Source: Parapusillimonas sp013416435 | GTDB taxonomy: Bacteria; Pseudomonadota; Gammaproteobacteria; Burkholderiales; Burkholderiaceae_B | Assembly (NCBI RefSeq): GCF_052180245.1 | Contig: NZ_CP197474.1 | Span: 1,426,001 to 1,490,000 of the forward strand | DNA length: 64,000 nt | Direction: 5' to 3' | Part shown: in pieces, positions 1 through 8,671 of the stretch | How the letters are laid out: each line of letters starts with the position of its first letter | Position numbering within the stretch: position 1 is the stretch's first letter | The notes under the pieces: model-generated | Told to the model about the DNA's origin: nothing | The model's database searches: none | The model's input: the letters and a program-made list of their open reading frames with translations, nothing else | Translations under genes and position numbers: made by a program

Positions 1-416
1 TCTTGCAGGCTATGTAGGACACCGTTCAGCTGTTCGTAGCGGCCGGCTTCCAGCCGCGCTACACGGGCGAGTTCGAGGGCGTCCTCGAACCCTTTGCGCA
101 CGCTGGTCAGTGAATAGGCCAGTAGTCCTTGCAGGCCGGCTTGCTCGGCAAGCTCTACCACCAGACTGGACCCGAGAATGACCTTAAAGCCGTTATTGCG
201 CAATTGCTCGAAGCGTTGCTGGGCATCGTCGGGGGTTTGATAGGCATGCTGTTCGATTTCAATGCTCAGTAAGGCCTTGACTGCGTCGAGTTCGGGAATG
301 GTTTGACCGTACATCACTATACCGACACGGTCGGTGATCTTTCGTGCCCGAATCAGGCCTTGCAGGATATCAAAGCCGGTTAGCTGGATGCTGGCGACAG
401 GGGCTTGTTGACCCAT
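1..416 (-). pseudogene. PrpR-type sigma-54 activator, truncated sensor-domain fragment
   Basis: Read on the minus strand from 416 to the window edge, an open frame of about 138 codons encodes part of a PrpR_N-type sensory domain. Recognisable stretches are SIQLTGFDILQGLIRA, GSSLVVELAEQAGL and SVRKGFEDALELARV, in the order expected for propionate catabolism activators. The family normally has another 80-100 residues before this point, and these are absent: the frame runs straight into the junction with the HMG-CoA lyase fragment at about 410-420. The AAA+ and DNA-binding domains, if present, lie beyond the left edge. I read it as a broken gene. An alternative is an assembly join between two unrelated contigs. 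The family assignment is from motif recall and is fairly confident. Confidence 0.65.
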
Positions 417-1025
417 GATCAGAAAAATATCAACATGGACCTCGCCCGCGCCACGGCAGCCTGCGAAGAGACGCTGCAATCCGCACGAGATTTAAGCCTG
501 CGTACGCGCGCTTATGTGGCGGTGGCATTCGATTGTCCGTTCGAAGGGCCTACGCCTTTGGACGCCGTTGTTTCTTTGGCTGTTCGTATGGAGCGGGCTG
601 GTGCCGACGAAATCGTGATTGCAGACACCATAGGTTCCGCTGCGCCGGGCGCGGTCAAGAAACGATTCGATGTACTGGCGGGCGAACTGCCTCTCAACAA
701 GCTGGCGGCCCATTTTCACGATACCCGAGGGATGGCTGTCGCTAATGTCTGGGCCGCCATAGAGGCGGGAGTCCGCCGGTTCGATGCCAGTGTAGGCGGC
801 ATAGGCGGTTGCCCCTTCGCTCCTGGAGCCGCGGGGAATGCCGCTACCGAAGATATTGTGCTGATGGCTGAGGGTAGCGGCCTCTCCACCGGCATATCTC
901 TATCCGGTCTGATGGAGGCCATCGCGTATGCGCAGGCCCGGCTAGGCCGAGAGCTGGGTGGGCGCAGCATGGCATGGCTGCGACGCCGTTATCCCGACCA
1001 CCACAAGGTGGAGACATTGTCCTGA
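414..1025 (+). pseudogene. HMG-CoA lyase-like protein, N-terminus missing
   Basis: The frame encodes the C-terminal two thirds (about 200 residues) of a hydroxymethylglutaryl-CoA lyase-family TIM barrel. Visible are DQKNIN followed by a helical stretch, YVAVAFDCPFEG, GADEIVIADTIGSAAPG, the metal-binding HFHDTRGMA, and the catalytic-loop motif GGIGGCPFAPGAAGN. Intact enzymes are about 300 residues. The first 90-100 residues, with the first substrate and metal contacts, are missing because the sequence switches to the opposite-strand PrpR fragment at about 410-420. The only nearby starts (TTG 405) lie inside the foreign sequence. The gene was probably for leucine or related acyl-CoA breakdown and probably paired with the Bug receptor that follows. 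It is very likely inactive. Confidence 0.75.
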
Positions 1026-1080
1026 GCGGCGGCAATTGCCGCATGTCAGATTCAATACAACAACATTAAGGAGACTTTTC

Positions 1081-1498
1081 ATGGCTAACCGTATTCGATG
1101 TTCAATGATGATGCGCGCAGCGCTAGCCCCTCTGTGCGTGATGCTTGGGCTGGCTGGGCCGGCTGTCAATGCTCAAGAGACTGCGCAGGATTATCCGACC
1201 CGCCCGATTCGTCTGATCGTGCCGTTTGCGCCAGGCGGCGTGACGGATACCGGGGCGCGTCTGGTAGCAGATCGACTGGGGAAAAACCTGGGCAAGCAGG
1301 TGAGCGTGGACAATAAACCAGGGGCTTCAGGCAATATCGGCACGCATTTGGCCGCGCAGGCTGAGTCGGACGGCTATACCTTGGTGGTGGGGTTCGATGG
1401 CACATTAGTCATCAATCCTCATGTGTCGCAGCCAGATCGAGAACGACCTGGCTACATACGCTGATATTGTGAAATCAGCCAATATTCAAGCTCAGTGA
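1081..1498 (+). pseudogene. Bug/TctC-family periplasmic receptor with large internal deletion
   Basis: An ATG at 1081, preceded by AAGGAG at 1068-1073, opens a signal peptide (LAPLCVMLGLAGPAVNAQ) and the N-terminal lobe of a Bug receptor: YPTRPIRLIVPFAPGGVTDT, VDNKPGASGNIGT and DGYTLVVGFDG. After about residue 116 homology stops. From 1433 a different frame encodes a typical Bug C-terminus (DLATYADIVKSANIQAQ, stop at 1496-1498). About 190 residues are therefore missing, and the two ends are out of frame, so the open frame ends at 1464. Intact Bug proteins have about 320 residues and bind carboxylates in the periplasm. The gene follows the HMG-CoA lyase remnant by 55 bases, as in many Bug/catabolic operons, and shares its decay. 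Confidence 0.8.
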
Positions 1499-1543
1499 TG
1501 AGGACTAGACATTAGCGGTTCTATTGAAACGCGGATAAGGGAT

Positions 1544-1578
1544 GGCGGAGTATCGAGCTGATGCTCCGCCGTTTTTTC
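1544..1578 (+). terminator. Rho-independent terminator after Bug remnant
   Basis: GGCGGAG at 1544 pairs with CTCCGCC ending at 1570, across a short loop, and is followed by GTTTTTT. It lies 46 bases after the remnant's final stop codon and fits a classic intrinsic terminator on the plus strand. Confidence 0.75.
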
Positions 1579-1864
1579 TCTAATATCGGTATGCTTTCGG
1601 GCGCCGCTTTTCAAACGTGTCAGACAATTTGTTTCCCACCGCTGGCAAGCAGGAGTAGTTACAGCCAGTGCAGTAGGCGGTTTTTTCTACACAAAGCTTA
1701 TACACAAAGCTGGAGGGCGCAAGTCCTCCCATAAGCTGGATCACAGCGAATGAAGCGAAGCGTTGCTGCGCAAGGGCGACCGGGTGTGAGAAGGGGGCAT
1801 CTGATCCAGAAGGGCCGCAAGTTGCTGGTAGAATTCTGATAATGCTTCTTGTTTGCAACATTGA
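1579..1864. other. Intergenic stretch with no recognised gene
   Basis: This spacer is lower in GC than its surroundings and separates the decayed catabolic genes from the two-component genes. Small open frames exist on both strands, but none has recognisable residues or a ribosome binding site. It presumably holds the promoter of the response regulator gene. I could not identify a clear -35/-10 pair. Confidence 0.4.
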
Positions 1865-2616
1865 ATGATTTCATCAATGAATTCGCGTCCCTGCATCCTG
1901 ATTGTTGACGATCATGAGAACATCCGTAATCCGTTGACTACCTACCTGTCCCGGTTTGATTTCGATGTTGAAGCGGTCGAAGATGGCGTAGCCATGAGGC
2001 GTCGCTTGGATGAACGCTCCTTCAGCCTGATCGTCCTGGATGTCATGTTGCCCGGAGAGAACGGGCTTTCGCTGTGCCGGTACGTATCGCAGCGTTTCGG
2101 AATTCCTATCATCCTGCTGACCGCGGTGGCCGAGCAGCCGATCGCGTGGCGGGCCTGGAGATCGGCGCCGATGATTACGTCATCAAGCCGTTTGATCCCC
2201 GAGAGCTGGTCGCCCGCATTCGCAGCGTGCTGCGCAGAAGCCATCACGAAGAGCCGGAACCCGGCAGCCGCAATGACGGAGCCGGAAAGAATTGTACGTT
2301 TACCTTCAGCGGCTGGTCTTTCAACGTCGACAAGCGGGAACTGCGCGACCCCGGTAGCCAGGATATCGACATCAGCACGGCGGAATTCCATTTATTGCGA
2401 GCGCTGGTCGAGAACGCGAATCGGGTGCTCTCGCGTGATCAACTCCTCGACCTGACGCGCAAGCATGATGCCATTGCATATGACCGCAGCATCGATAGCC
2501 AGATCAGCCGCCTTCGAAAGAAGCTCGAAAAGGATCCGCGGCGGCCCAAGCTCGTGAAAACGATACGCGGCGATGGTTACATGCTTGCGGCCAATGTCAT
2601 GCGGAAAGAAGAATGA
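1865..2616 (+). pseudogene. OmpR-family response regulator with a one-base frameshift
   Basis: The first frame gives a receiver domain: CILIVDDHENIR (acidic pair), LIVLDVMLPGENG (phosphoacceptor Asp) and IPIILLTAVAEQ. Then the frame is lost. The second frame resumes exactly with ADRVAGLEIGADDYVIKPFDP (conserved Lys) and a full winged-helix domain (FTFSGWSFNVDKRELRD to KLVKTIRGDGYML). Restoring a single G after 2137 (CAG-GCC) rejoins both halves into one protein of about 250 residues. It overlaps the sensor kinase start by four bases (ATGA), so the pair was one operon. Two ATGs (1865, 1877) could serve as start. Either a real inactivating mutation or a sequencing error is possible; neighbouring lesions favour the former. 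Confidence 0.85.
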
Positions 2617-3986
2617 GGTTGATTCCTCGCAGCATTTCCGCGCAACTACTGGTGGTCTGGATCCTGGCGATACTGGTTGCCCATGGCGTCGCTGTTTTTT
2701 TATTATCGTGGTGGCGGGCAGACAATTCAGCCATTCATCCCATATCGGCGCGCATGATAGAAACGCGCATCGTTGCCGCATACCGCCTGGCGTCCTCCGC
2801 GCATGACGGAGTGTCCGTGCTTGAAAGCGTCAGCTTGCCCGACTCGACTTTCCGGATCACATCGAACCGGGTCGCCGGGCAAGCCATGAGCCGCCAGGAG
2901 CAAGCGATAACCCGGGCGCTACGAGAGATGATCGATCTGCCGCCTGGTACGCCTGTGCGCGTCAAGCTTGAACGGATGAAGGCGGATCCGAACGCCAAAG
3001 ATGCGCGAAATTGGCTGGAGAGGGTATTGGGCCGGCGCCAGCCTCTCGCGTGGGAGGTGCATGTCGACGTGGGCTTGCCGGATGGGCGCACGCTGTCAAG
3101 CGACCACTGGCCGATCCTAATCCCCGCGCATTGGAGCCGGGTCCTGAGCTTATCGCTGCTGGTTGGCATGATTCCGACGGCGCTGATTGCCGTATTTTTT
3201 GGCAGACGCATTATGCGGCCGCTCAAAAATCTGAGTGCGGCAGCCAATAAGGTCAGCCGGGGGGAACACGTGATGCTGCCGCTTGCCGGTGGGCCGGACG
3301 AAGTACGGGAAATTACGCAGGCGTTCAACGAGATGCAAGAGAATCTGGTTCGCTTCGTGCAGGCGCGCACAATGATGGTCGCGGCCATCGGGCACGACCT
3401 GCGTACTCCCATGACCTCCTTGAGAATCCGGGCGGAGCTGGTCGACGAGGCAGAGCTTCGCCAGGCAATGATCCATACACTGGACGAAATGCGGGTGATG
3501 GTTGAAGAGATCCTCAGGTTCGCCAAGGACGACGCTTTGCAGGAGCCTACGCTGGAGGTCGCCGTGAACGGCTTTGTGCAAGAGGTCGTCGATGAGCAAT
3601 GCATGAGCGGCAGGAAGGTCGTATTCCAGCCGCATATGTCTGATTCATTTTCTTACCGGTGCCGGCCAATCCATCTAAAGCGTGCACTGAACAATCTGAT
3701 TGATAATGCCGCTCGTTATGGGCCGGTTACCGTGGTCACCAGACAAGATGGCGAGCGGCTGCTGGCCATCGAGGTGCTGGACATCGGCCCCGGCATCGCA
3801 GCTGACCAGCTGGCGCATGTCTTCGAGCCTTTCGTGCGATTGGACGCTTCGCGGTCCCATTCAAACGGCGGTTCCGGCCTGGGCTTGACGATTGCCCAGT
3901 CTTGTGTACGTGCCCATGGTGGGTCGATAAAGCTTGAAAGCCGCGCAACGGGCGGCTTGTGCGCGATCATCGAACTGCCGATTTGA
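2613..3986 (+). CDS. Membrane sensor histidine kinase (EnvZ/QseC type)
   Basis: This 457-residue kinase has a membrane segment at about 10-31, a periplasmic sensor region, a second membrane segment at about 176-194, a HAMP domain, then a HisKA box with GHDLRTP (His near 260). The ATPase domain has NLIDNAARYG (N box), DIGPGIA (G1) and GSGLGLTIA (G2). All catalytic motifs are intact. It overlaps the preceding response regulator by ATGA, so the two were translationally coupled. Since that regulator is frameshifted, the kinase may be an orphan now or may signal to another regulator. The ligand is unknown. The neighbouring siderophore receptor with a Fur-type site suggests a metal-related role, but this is only contextual. 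Confidence 0.9.
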   Translation: MRLIPRSISAQLLVVWILAILVAHGVAVFLLSWWRADNSAIHPISARMIETRIVAAYRLASSAHDGVSVLESVSLPDSTFRITSNRVAGQAMSRQEQAITRALREMIDLPPGTPVRVKLERMKADPNAKDARNWLERVLGRRQPLAWEVHVDVGLPDGRTLSSDHWPILIPAHWSRVLSLSLLVGMIPTALIAVFFGRRIMRPLKNLSAAANKVSRGEHVMLPLAGGPDEVREITQAFNEMQENLVRFVQARTMMVAAIGHDLRTPMTSLRIRAELVDEAELRQAMIHTLDEMRVMVEEILRFAKDDALQEPTLEVAVNGFVQEVVDEQCMSGRKVVFQPHMSDSFSYRCRPIHLKRALNNLIDNAARYGPVTVVTRQDGERLLAIEVLDIGPGIAADQLAHVFEPFVRLDASRSHSNGGSGLGLTIAQSCVRAHGGSIKLESRATGGLCAIIELPI

Positions 3987-4093
3987 TCCTGATGGTGCTT
4001 GATCCCTGCCGACAAGCATTGCCGATGCTGATTGTGGCGAATCTTGGCATGAACGCAACATGCCGCCACATTCTGGCAAACCATCGCAACACC

Positions 4094-4114
4094 AAATAGT
4101 AACAATTCTCATTT
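4094..4114. promoter_or_regulatory. Candidate Fur box upstream of TonB receptor
   Basis: On the minus strand this reads with the core ATGAGAATTGTTACTAT, close to the Fur consensus GATAATGATAATCATTATC, including the common GAGAAT half. It sits about 95 bases before the receptor start, in an AT-rich pocket suited to a promoter. The match was judged by eye. Confidence 0.55.
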
Positions 4115-4208
4115 CTGAGTGTTGCCGGCTCCTGGCGTGCTGTATTCGACATGCGGCGTAAAAAAGGAGCTGTCCGCCCACTTTCAACCCAAAAGAGAGA
4201 GTATTACT

Positions 4209-6472
4209 GTGTCCGATCAAATTCCGCTGGAACTCCGGGGCAATGGCCTGCGCACGGGCGGCAGCCTTGTCATGGCTTTGGCGACCCCTACTTTGCTGAT
4301 AGGCGCCTCTGCAATGGCGCAGACAGCAACAACGGATCAGGCGAGTCAGTTGGCGCCCATTCAAATCCAAGGGCAATCAAGCAACCCATACGACGTAAGG
4401 CAGTCCGCGTCGTAGAAGTTCACCGCTCCCCTCGTCGATACGCCGAAATCGGTACAGATAATTCCTCAGGAGGTGATTCAGGACCAGGCGGCTTCGTCGC
4501 TGACGGACGTGCTTCGCAACACGCCGGGAATTACGTTCGGCGCGGGCGAGGGAGGCAACCCGCTTGGCGATCGGCCATTCATACGCGGCTATGATGCTCA
4601 AGCCAGCACCTTCGTAGATGGCATGCGGGATATCGGCGCGGCTTCCCGCGAAGTGTTTAACCTTGAGCAGGTAGAAGTCATCAAGGGGTCGGACGGCGCA
4701 TACGGCGGCCGGGGAGGCGCGGGCGGCAGTATCAATCTGATCAGCAAGACGGCCAAGCGGGACAACTTCGCCAATGCCAGCCTGGGCGTCGGCACGGATA
4801 ATTACTACCGCGGCACAATAGACGGAAACTGGCTGTTGTCCGACACCACGGCTTTCCGCCTGAACGGCATGTACCATAAGGCGGACGTCGCGGGGCGAGA
4901 CCTCGTGGACAACGAGCGATGGGGTGTTGCACCGACCATAAGCTTCGGCCTGGGCACGCCGACGCGCGTCACAATGAGCTATTACCACTTGTCGACTGAC
5001 GACCTGCCCGATAGCGGTATACCGTACGAATATCCGCGCCGTGCGCTAAGCGGCCCCGCCAACGTCGATCGCAACAATTTCTATGGCCTGAGCAGCGACT
5101 TCCGCAAAACCACCAGCGACATGGCCACGCTCGGCATCGAGCACGACTTCACCGAGAGGCTGACACTACGCAACACGACGCGCTATACGCATTCGGATCA
5201 GAAGTATGTCTGGACGCACCCAGACGACTCGAAGGGCAATGTGGCCAATGGATTGGTGTGGCGCCGCGCCAACTCACGCGACAGCGCTGTCAGGACGATC
5301 GCCAATCTGACCGAACTCGTCGGTAAGGCGGAAACAGGATCGCTCAAGCATAGTTTCAATGTGGGCGTCGAGCTATCGCAGGAGAAAGGCCATAAAGATA
5401 GCTTGGACATCAATCGCGGCTCGGGTAGCGGAGCAACCAACGCTTGCCGGTTTGGCGTGGGCCCGGCGTCGGGCTACAACTGCACCAGCCTGTATAGCCC
5501 CAATCCGCATGATCCATGGGTCAATACCGGCACCGGCGGCTTGGCGGGAAGCAGGACGGAGTCCGAGACTACGACCAAATCCATCTATGCCTTCGACACC
5601 ATAGAGTTTTCCGAACAATGGCAGGCTGGGCTGGGATTGCGGCTGGATGATTACTCCACGAAGTTCATCAATACTCCGGCAAGCGGCTCTGAAACCATTC
5701 GTCGACATGATACGCTGTTCAACTATCAGCTTGGTCTCGTTTACAAGCCTGTGGACAACGGCAGCATCTACATCTCTTACGCCACCTCATCCACGCCGGC
5801 CAATGCGACGCTGGGCGAAGGCAATGAAGGCCAATCGCTTACACCCGGCCGGGGCGGCGTAGGACCCAACGCCGCGGACATGGCTCCGGAGAAGAACAAA
5901 ACCTACGAAATCGGTACGAAGTGGGACATGTTCGACAAGACGATGAGCTTCACGGCTGCCATTTTCCGTACGGAAACGACGAATGCCCGCATAACGCTGG
6001 CTAACGGCGACTACGCCATGGCGGGCAAGAACCAGGTGGATGGACTTGAGCTGGGCCTATGGGGGCCATTACGCCCAAATGGCATGTTTTCGGGGGCTAT
6101 ACATATTTGCGCAGCAACCTGAAGAGCAATGGTGATGGCGCTGCGTCGGCAAACGATGGCAACAATTTTCCCAATACGCCCAAGCACAGTTTCAGCCTCT
6201 GGTCGACATACAAGGCGACTACGCAGCTCACCGTCGGTGCCGGTGCGTATTTTGTCGACAGCCAGTTCGGAGACGCGGCAAACGTGTTGGAAATTCCGTC
6301 TTACTGGCGCTTTGATGCCATGGCGGCTTACAGGTTCAACAAGCATTTGAGCGCGCAGTTGAACATACTTAATCTTGCCGACAAAAAGTACTACGACAAG
6401 GCATATCCGGCCCATTACGCCAACATTGCCCCGGGGCGCAGCGCCATCTTGAATCTGAACCTGTCTTACTAG
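4209..6472 (+). pseudogene. TonB-dependent catecholate siderophore receptor (Fiu/PiuA type), broken
   Basis: Starting at GTG 4209, a signal peptide (ending near AMAQ) leads to a Fiu/PiuA-like receptor: plug domain with VDTPKSVQIIPQEV, NTPGITFGAGEGGNP, DRPFIRGYDAQ and GRGGAGGSINL, then a long barrel ending in NLNLSY, with the aromatic terminus expected for outer-membrane insertion. Two lesions break it. An in-frame TAG at 4413-4415 interrupts the conserved SASPKFTAPL stretch. One base is lost near 6058, so the last 135 residues (AITPKWHVFGGYTYLRSN onward) continue in another frame. Total length of about 750 residues is normal otherwise. In Pseudomonas the equivalent gene is followed by a PKHD hydroxylase (piuC) and a Sel1 gene; here only Sel1 is present. 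The product would have imported ferric catecholates. Confidence 0.88.
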
Positions 6473-6502
6473 ATATCGGACCCTCAGCGGCTTCAGATGA
6501 TG

Positions 6503-6536
6503 GGTGCCGGCCTTGGCAGGGCTGCAGGCCGGCACC
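6503..6536. other. Strong hairpin after the receptor gene
   Basis: GGTGCCGGCC at 6503-6512 pairs perfectly with GGCCGGCACC ending at 6536, across a 14-base loop. No T-run follows, so it may be an mRNA-stabilising or Rho-assisted element between the receptor and the Sel1 gene rather than an intrinsic terminator. Confidence 0.6.
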
Positions 6537-6558
6537 TAATTAAATCGGCTTTGGAAAC

Positions 6559-7281
6559 ATGAAGGAAATATCCCCGCACCGGTTCAATGCCACTACGCCC
6601 GATAAGTTTCGGGCGTTATTGGATGGGCCCGCCGATATAGCCGCCCGATGGCTGTATACCGCGGCCGAACACGGAATTGCAGAGGCTCAGTTGCATTATG
6701 CCCAACGGCTGCTGGATGGAAACGGCATGGCGCAGAACCCGCAGGAGGCTTTCCAGTGGTTCAAGCTGGCGGCTGCGCAAAAGCACCCCATGGCCATGAA
6801 CATGCTTGGACGCTGCTACGAGAATGGCTGGGGCATCCAGGTCGACCCGCTGTTGGCTACTTACTGGTTCAGGCTTGCCGCGCACGCGAATCTCGACTGG
6901 GGAATGTACAACTATGCTACTTCGCTGGCCCTTGGGCGCGGTGTGGCCGTGGATCGTGGCGAAGCATTCCAATGGTTGCGCAAGGCCGTCGCAATGGGCC
7001 ATATGAAGTCATGGAACTTGCTGGGCGGCTTCTATGAAGATGGCTGGGAAGTGGAGGCCGACCTGGACGCCGCCGAGGAATGCTATCGAGCGGCGGCGGA
7101 AGGGGGGGATTTCCGTGGACAATTCAACTATGGCCGGCTGTTGGCGCGGCAAGGCCGGATGCGGGACGCGACGGCCTGGTTCCGCATGGCAGCCAGCAAT
7201 CCGGCAATCACCAAGCCGTTTCGAGAAAAGATGTGTTTGTTTCTAAGCCAGACATTCGCGCTTGATAAGCCATGTTCCTGA
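6559..7281 (+). CDS. Sel1-repeat (SLR) protein
   Basis: This 240-residue soluble protein is built from consecutive Sel1-like helical repeats of about 36 residues. Examples are AARWLYTAAEHGIAEAQLHYAQ, AFQWFKLAAAQKHPMAMNMLG and AFQWLRKAVAMGHMKSWNLLG, each with the A-x-x-W/Y and G-x-A spacing of the family. Such proteins act as scaffolds, and no catalytic residues are expected. There is no signal peptide. A similar gene lies in the PiuA/PiuC siderophore locus of pseudomonads, which matches its place just after the broken receptor gene. Its 3' end overlaps the following Fur-type gene by 10 bases, so the two are cotranscribed. The exact role in iron uptake is unknown. Confidence 0.85.
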   Translation: MKEISPHRFNATTPDKFRALLDGPADIAARWLYTAAEHGIAEAQLHYAQRLLDGNGMAQNPQEAFQWFKLAAAQKHPMAMNMLGRCYENGWGIQVDPLLATYWFRLAAHANLDWGMYNYATSLALGRGVAVDRGEAFQWLRKAVAMGHMKSWNLLGGFYEDGWEVEADLDAAEECYRAAAEGGDFRGQFNYGRLLARQGRMRDATAWFRMAASNPAITKPFREKMCLFLSQTFALDKPCS

Positions 7282-7736
7282 GCACCCCGTATTTGCCAAG
7301 GGCTTACATCGATAAAATGCGAGCTGCAAACTTGCAGGTCACTATGCCGCGGGCGGCGGTCCTCCGTGCACTGATCCGTGCCGACGTTTCGCTGTCCCAG
7401 ACGGAAATCTACCGTGAAGTGGTGCAGGAAAACATATCGTTTACCTTGTCGTCCGTCTATAACGCAATTTCGAAAATGGTTCACGCCGGGATATTGCAGG
7501 AACGCCTCTTCGAGAGCGGACGGGTCTATACGGTGGTTGAGACGGATCGCCCGATACGGGTGACGTGTGTCAGTTGCGGCCGTTCACTCTTTCTCAATGA
7601 CTCCGCGATAACGGCTTTTCATCGCGAGGCTATGGCGCGCTTGGGTTTTGAGCTTAAAGATTACACGCTATCGATACGAGCCAAATGCAGGCCTGATTGC
7701 CCGGGGCCTGTTAACGCTGAAAGCCGGGCTGCATGA
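7272..7736 (+). CDS. Divergent Fur-family regulator
   Basis: This 154-residue protein has the Fur winged helix (MRAANLQVTMPRAAVLRALIRA, then LSQTEIYREVV and TLSSVYNAISKMVHAGILQE) and a dimerisation domain with CVSCG and CRPDC cysteine pairs, typical of a structural zinc site. The His-rich motif that normally follows the DNA-binding domain (HHDH type) is missing: the corresponding stretch reads VVETDRPIRVTCVSCG. The regulatory metal site is therefore altered or lost. The gene overlaps the Sel1 gene by 10 bases and lies in an iron-receptor locus, so it may regulate that locus, perhaps through the Fur-like site at 4094-4114. Distinguishing Fur from Zur or PerR is not possible by eye. Confidence 0.8.
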   Translation: MFLSTPYLPRAYIDKMRAANLQVTMPRAAVLRALIRADVSLSQTEIYREVVQENISFTLSSVYNAISKMVHAGILQERLFESGRVYTVVETDRPIRVTCVSCGRSLFLNDSAITAFHREAMARLGFELKDYTLSIRAKCRPDCPGPVNAESRAA

Positions 7737-7831
7737 ACATGAATGCCGTCGGTCGACAAGGCGCGGAGCAGGCGTAGCGTGTCTCCGGCCCGCATTCGCA
7801 ACGCAGGAGGGCGCCGTTCACTCGTTGCCGT

Positions 7832-8584
7832 CTATTGCGCCCTCATTGCCCGGTTGGCGGACAAGGCACGCCCCAGTTCCGCGCCGGCCTCGATCAGGGG
7901 CTTCAGGTGCTGATTCAGTACGTCGAAGGTCAAGCGTTCAGCCTGGCCCGAAATGCACAAGGCGCCGAAGAGTTCACGGCTCGCCCGAAATACGGGGATG
8001 GCGATGCTGGCCATGGTGGGGTCGCGTTCTCCCATGGATAGATAGAAACCTTTGCGGCGAATCTGCTCGTAAGGTGCGCCCTGTTGTCCCGAAAAGGCCA
8101 GCAAGACTCGGCCCGAGGCGCCTTTGTCCAGTGGAAGCTTCTCGCCGACGCGCACGTGCACCCGTGCCATGCTGAGCCGGTCCACCCGTGCGACGCAGCT
8201 TCGCCAGTTGCCTTCGCGTACGAAGAATGCCGCAGTTTCTCCGGTCACGCCATGAAGATGCCTCAATAGGGCGTCGATGACGTTGTTGACATCAAAAGAT
8301 GTTTGATACCGCACGCCCAGCCAGCCGGCTGCCGGGCCGAGGCGCCAGCGGCCGTCTTCGGTCTGAGCCAGGTAGCCGGCGCCCGCCAGAGTGCGGGCGG
8401 TACGCAATACGGTGCTCTTTCCCATGCCCAGGCGGCGACTGAGCTCGGACAGCGAAACGGTTTGTTCGTCCACATGAAACGCATCGAGCACAGCCAGGGC
8501 ACGCATGACGGCGTGGACCGTGTCGCGCGATGGGTAAGGGGATTCCGGGCTGTCTGTTTTCGAGGGTTTCAAAGAAAGGCTCAT
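7832..8584 (-). CDS. IclR-family transcriptional regulator
   Basis: The 250-residue product has an N-terminal winged helix (AVMRALAVLDAFHVDEQTVSLSELSRRLGMGKSTVLRTARTL, then GYLAQTEDGRWRLGP) and a C-terminal IclR effector domain (MARVHVRVGEKLPLDKGASGRVLLAF, IAIPVFRASRELFGALCISGQAERL). It is divergent from the PrpB-type lyase gene, with about 87 bases between the start codons, so it very likely controls the catabolic cluster to its right. IclR proteins usually sense a small organic acid related to the pathway substrate. The ligand here cannot be inferred. The ATG at 8584 leaves a short N-terminal tail before the DNA-binding domain, which is normal. Confidence 0.88.
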   Translation of the reverse strand: MSLSLKPSKTDSPESPYPSRDTVHAVMRALAVLDAFHVDEQTVSLSELSRRLGMGKSTVLRTARTLAGAGYLAQTEDGRWRLGPAAGWLGVRYQTSFDVNNVIDALLRHLHGVTGETAAFFVREGNWRSCVARVDRLSMARVHVRVGEKLPLDKGASGRVLLAFSGQQGAPYEQIRRKGFYLSMGERDPTMASIAIPVFRASRELFGALCISGQAERLTFDVLNQHLKPLIEAGAELGRALSANRAMRAQ

Positions 8585-8671
8585 AGTCGTGTTCCGCTGT
8601 GCACAACTCGATTGTATGCAGGCGGCCGGCTCGACACAATGCCGTCATTGTTCCCTTTATCCGAGATTGCA

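Noticed and set aside
1580..1861. Possible minus-strand small protein
   Set aside because: No recognisable residues, no ribosome binding site, and low coding character; left as intergenic.
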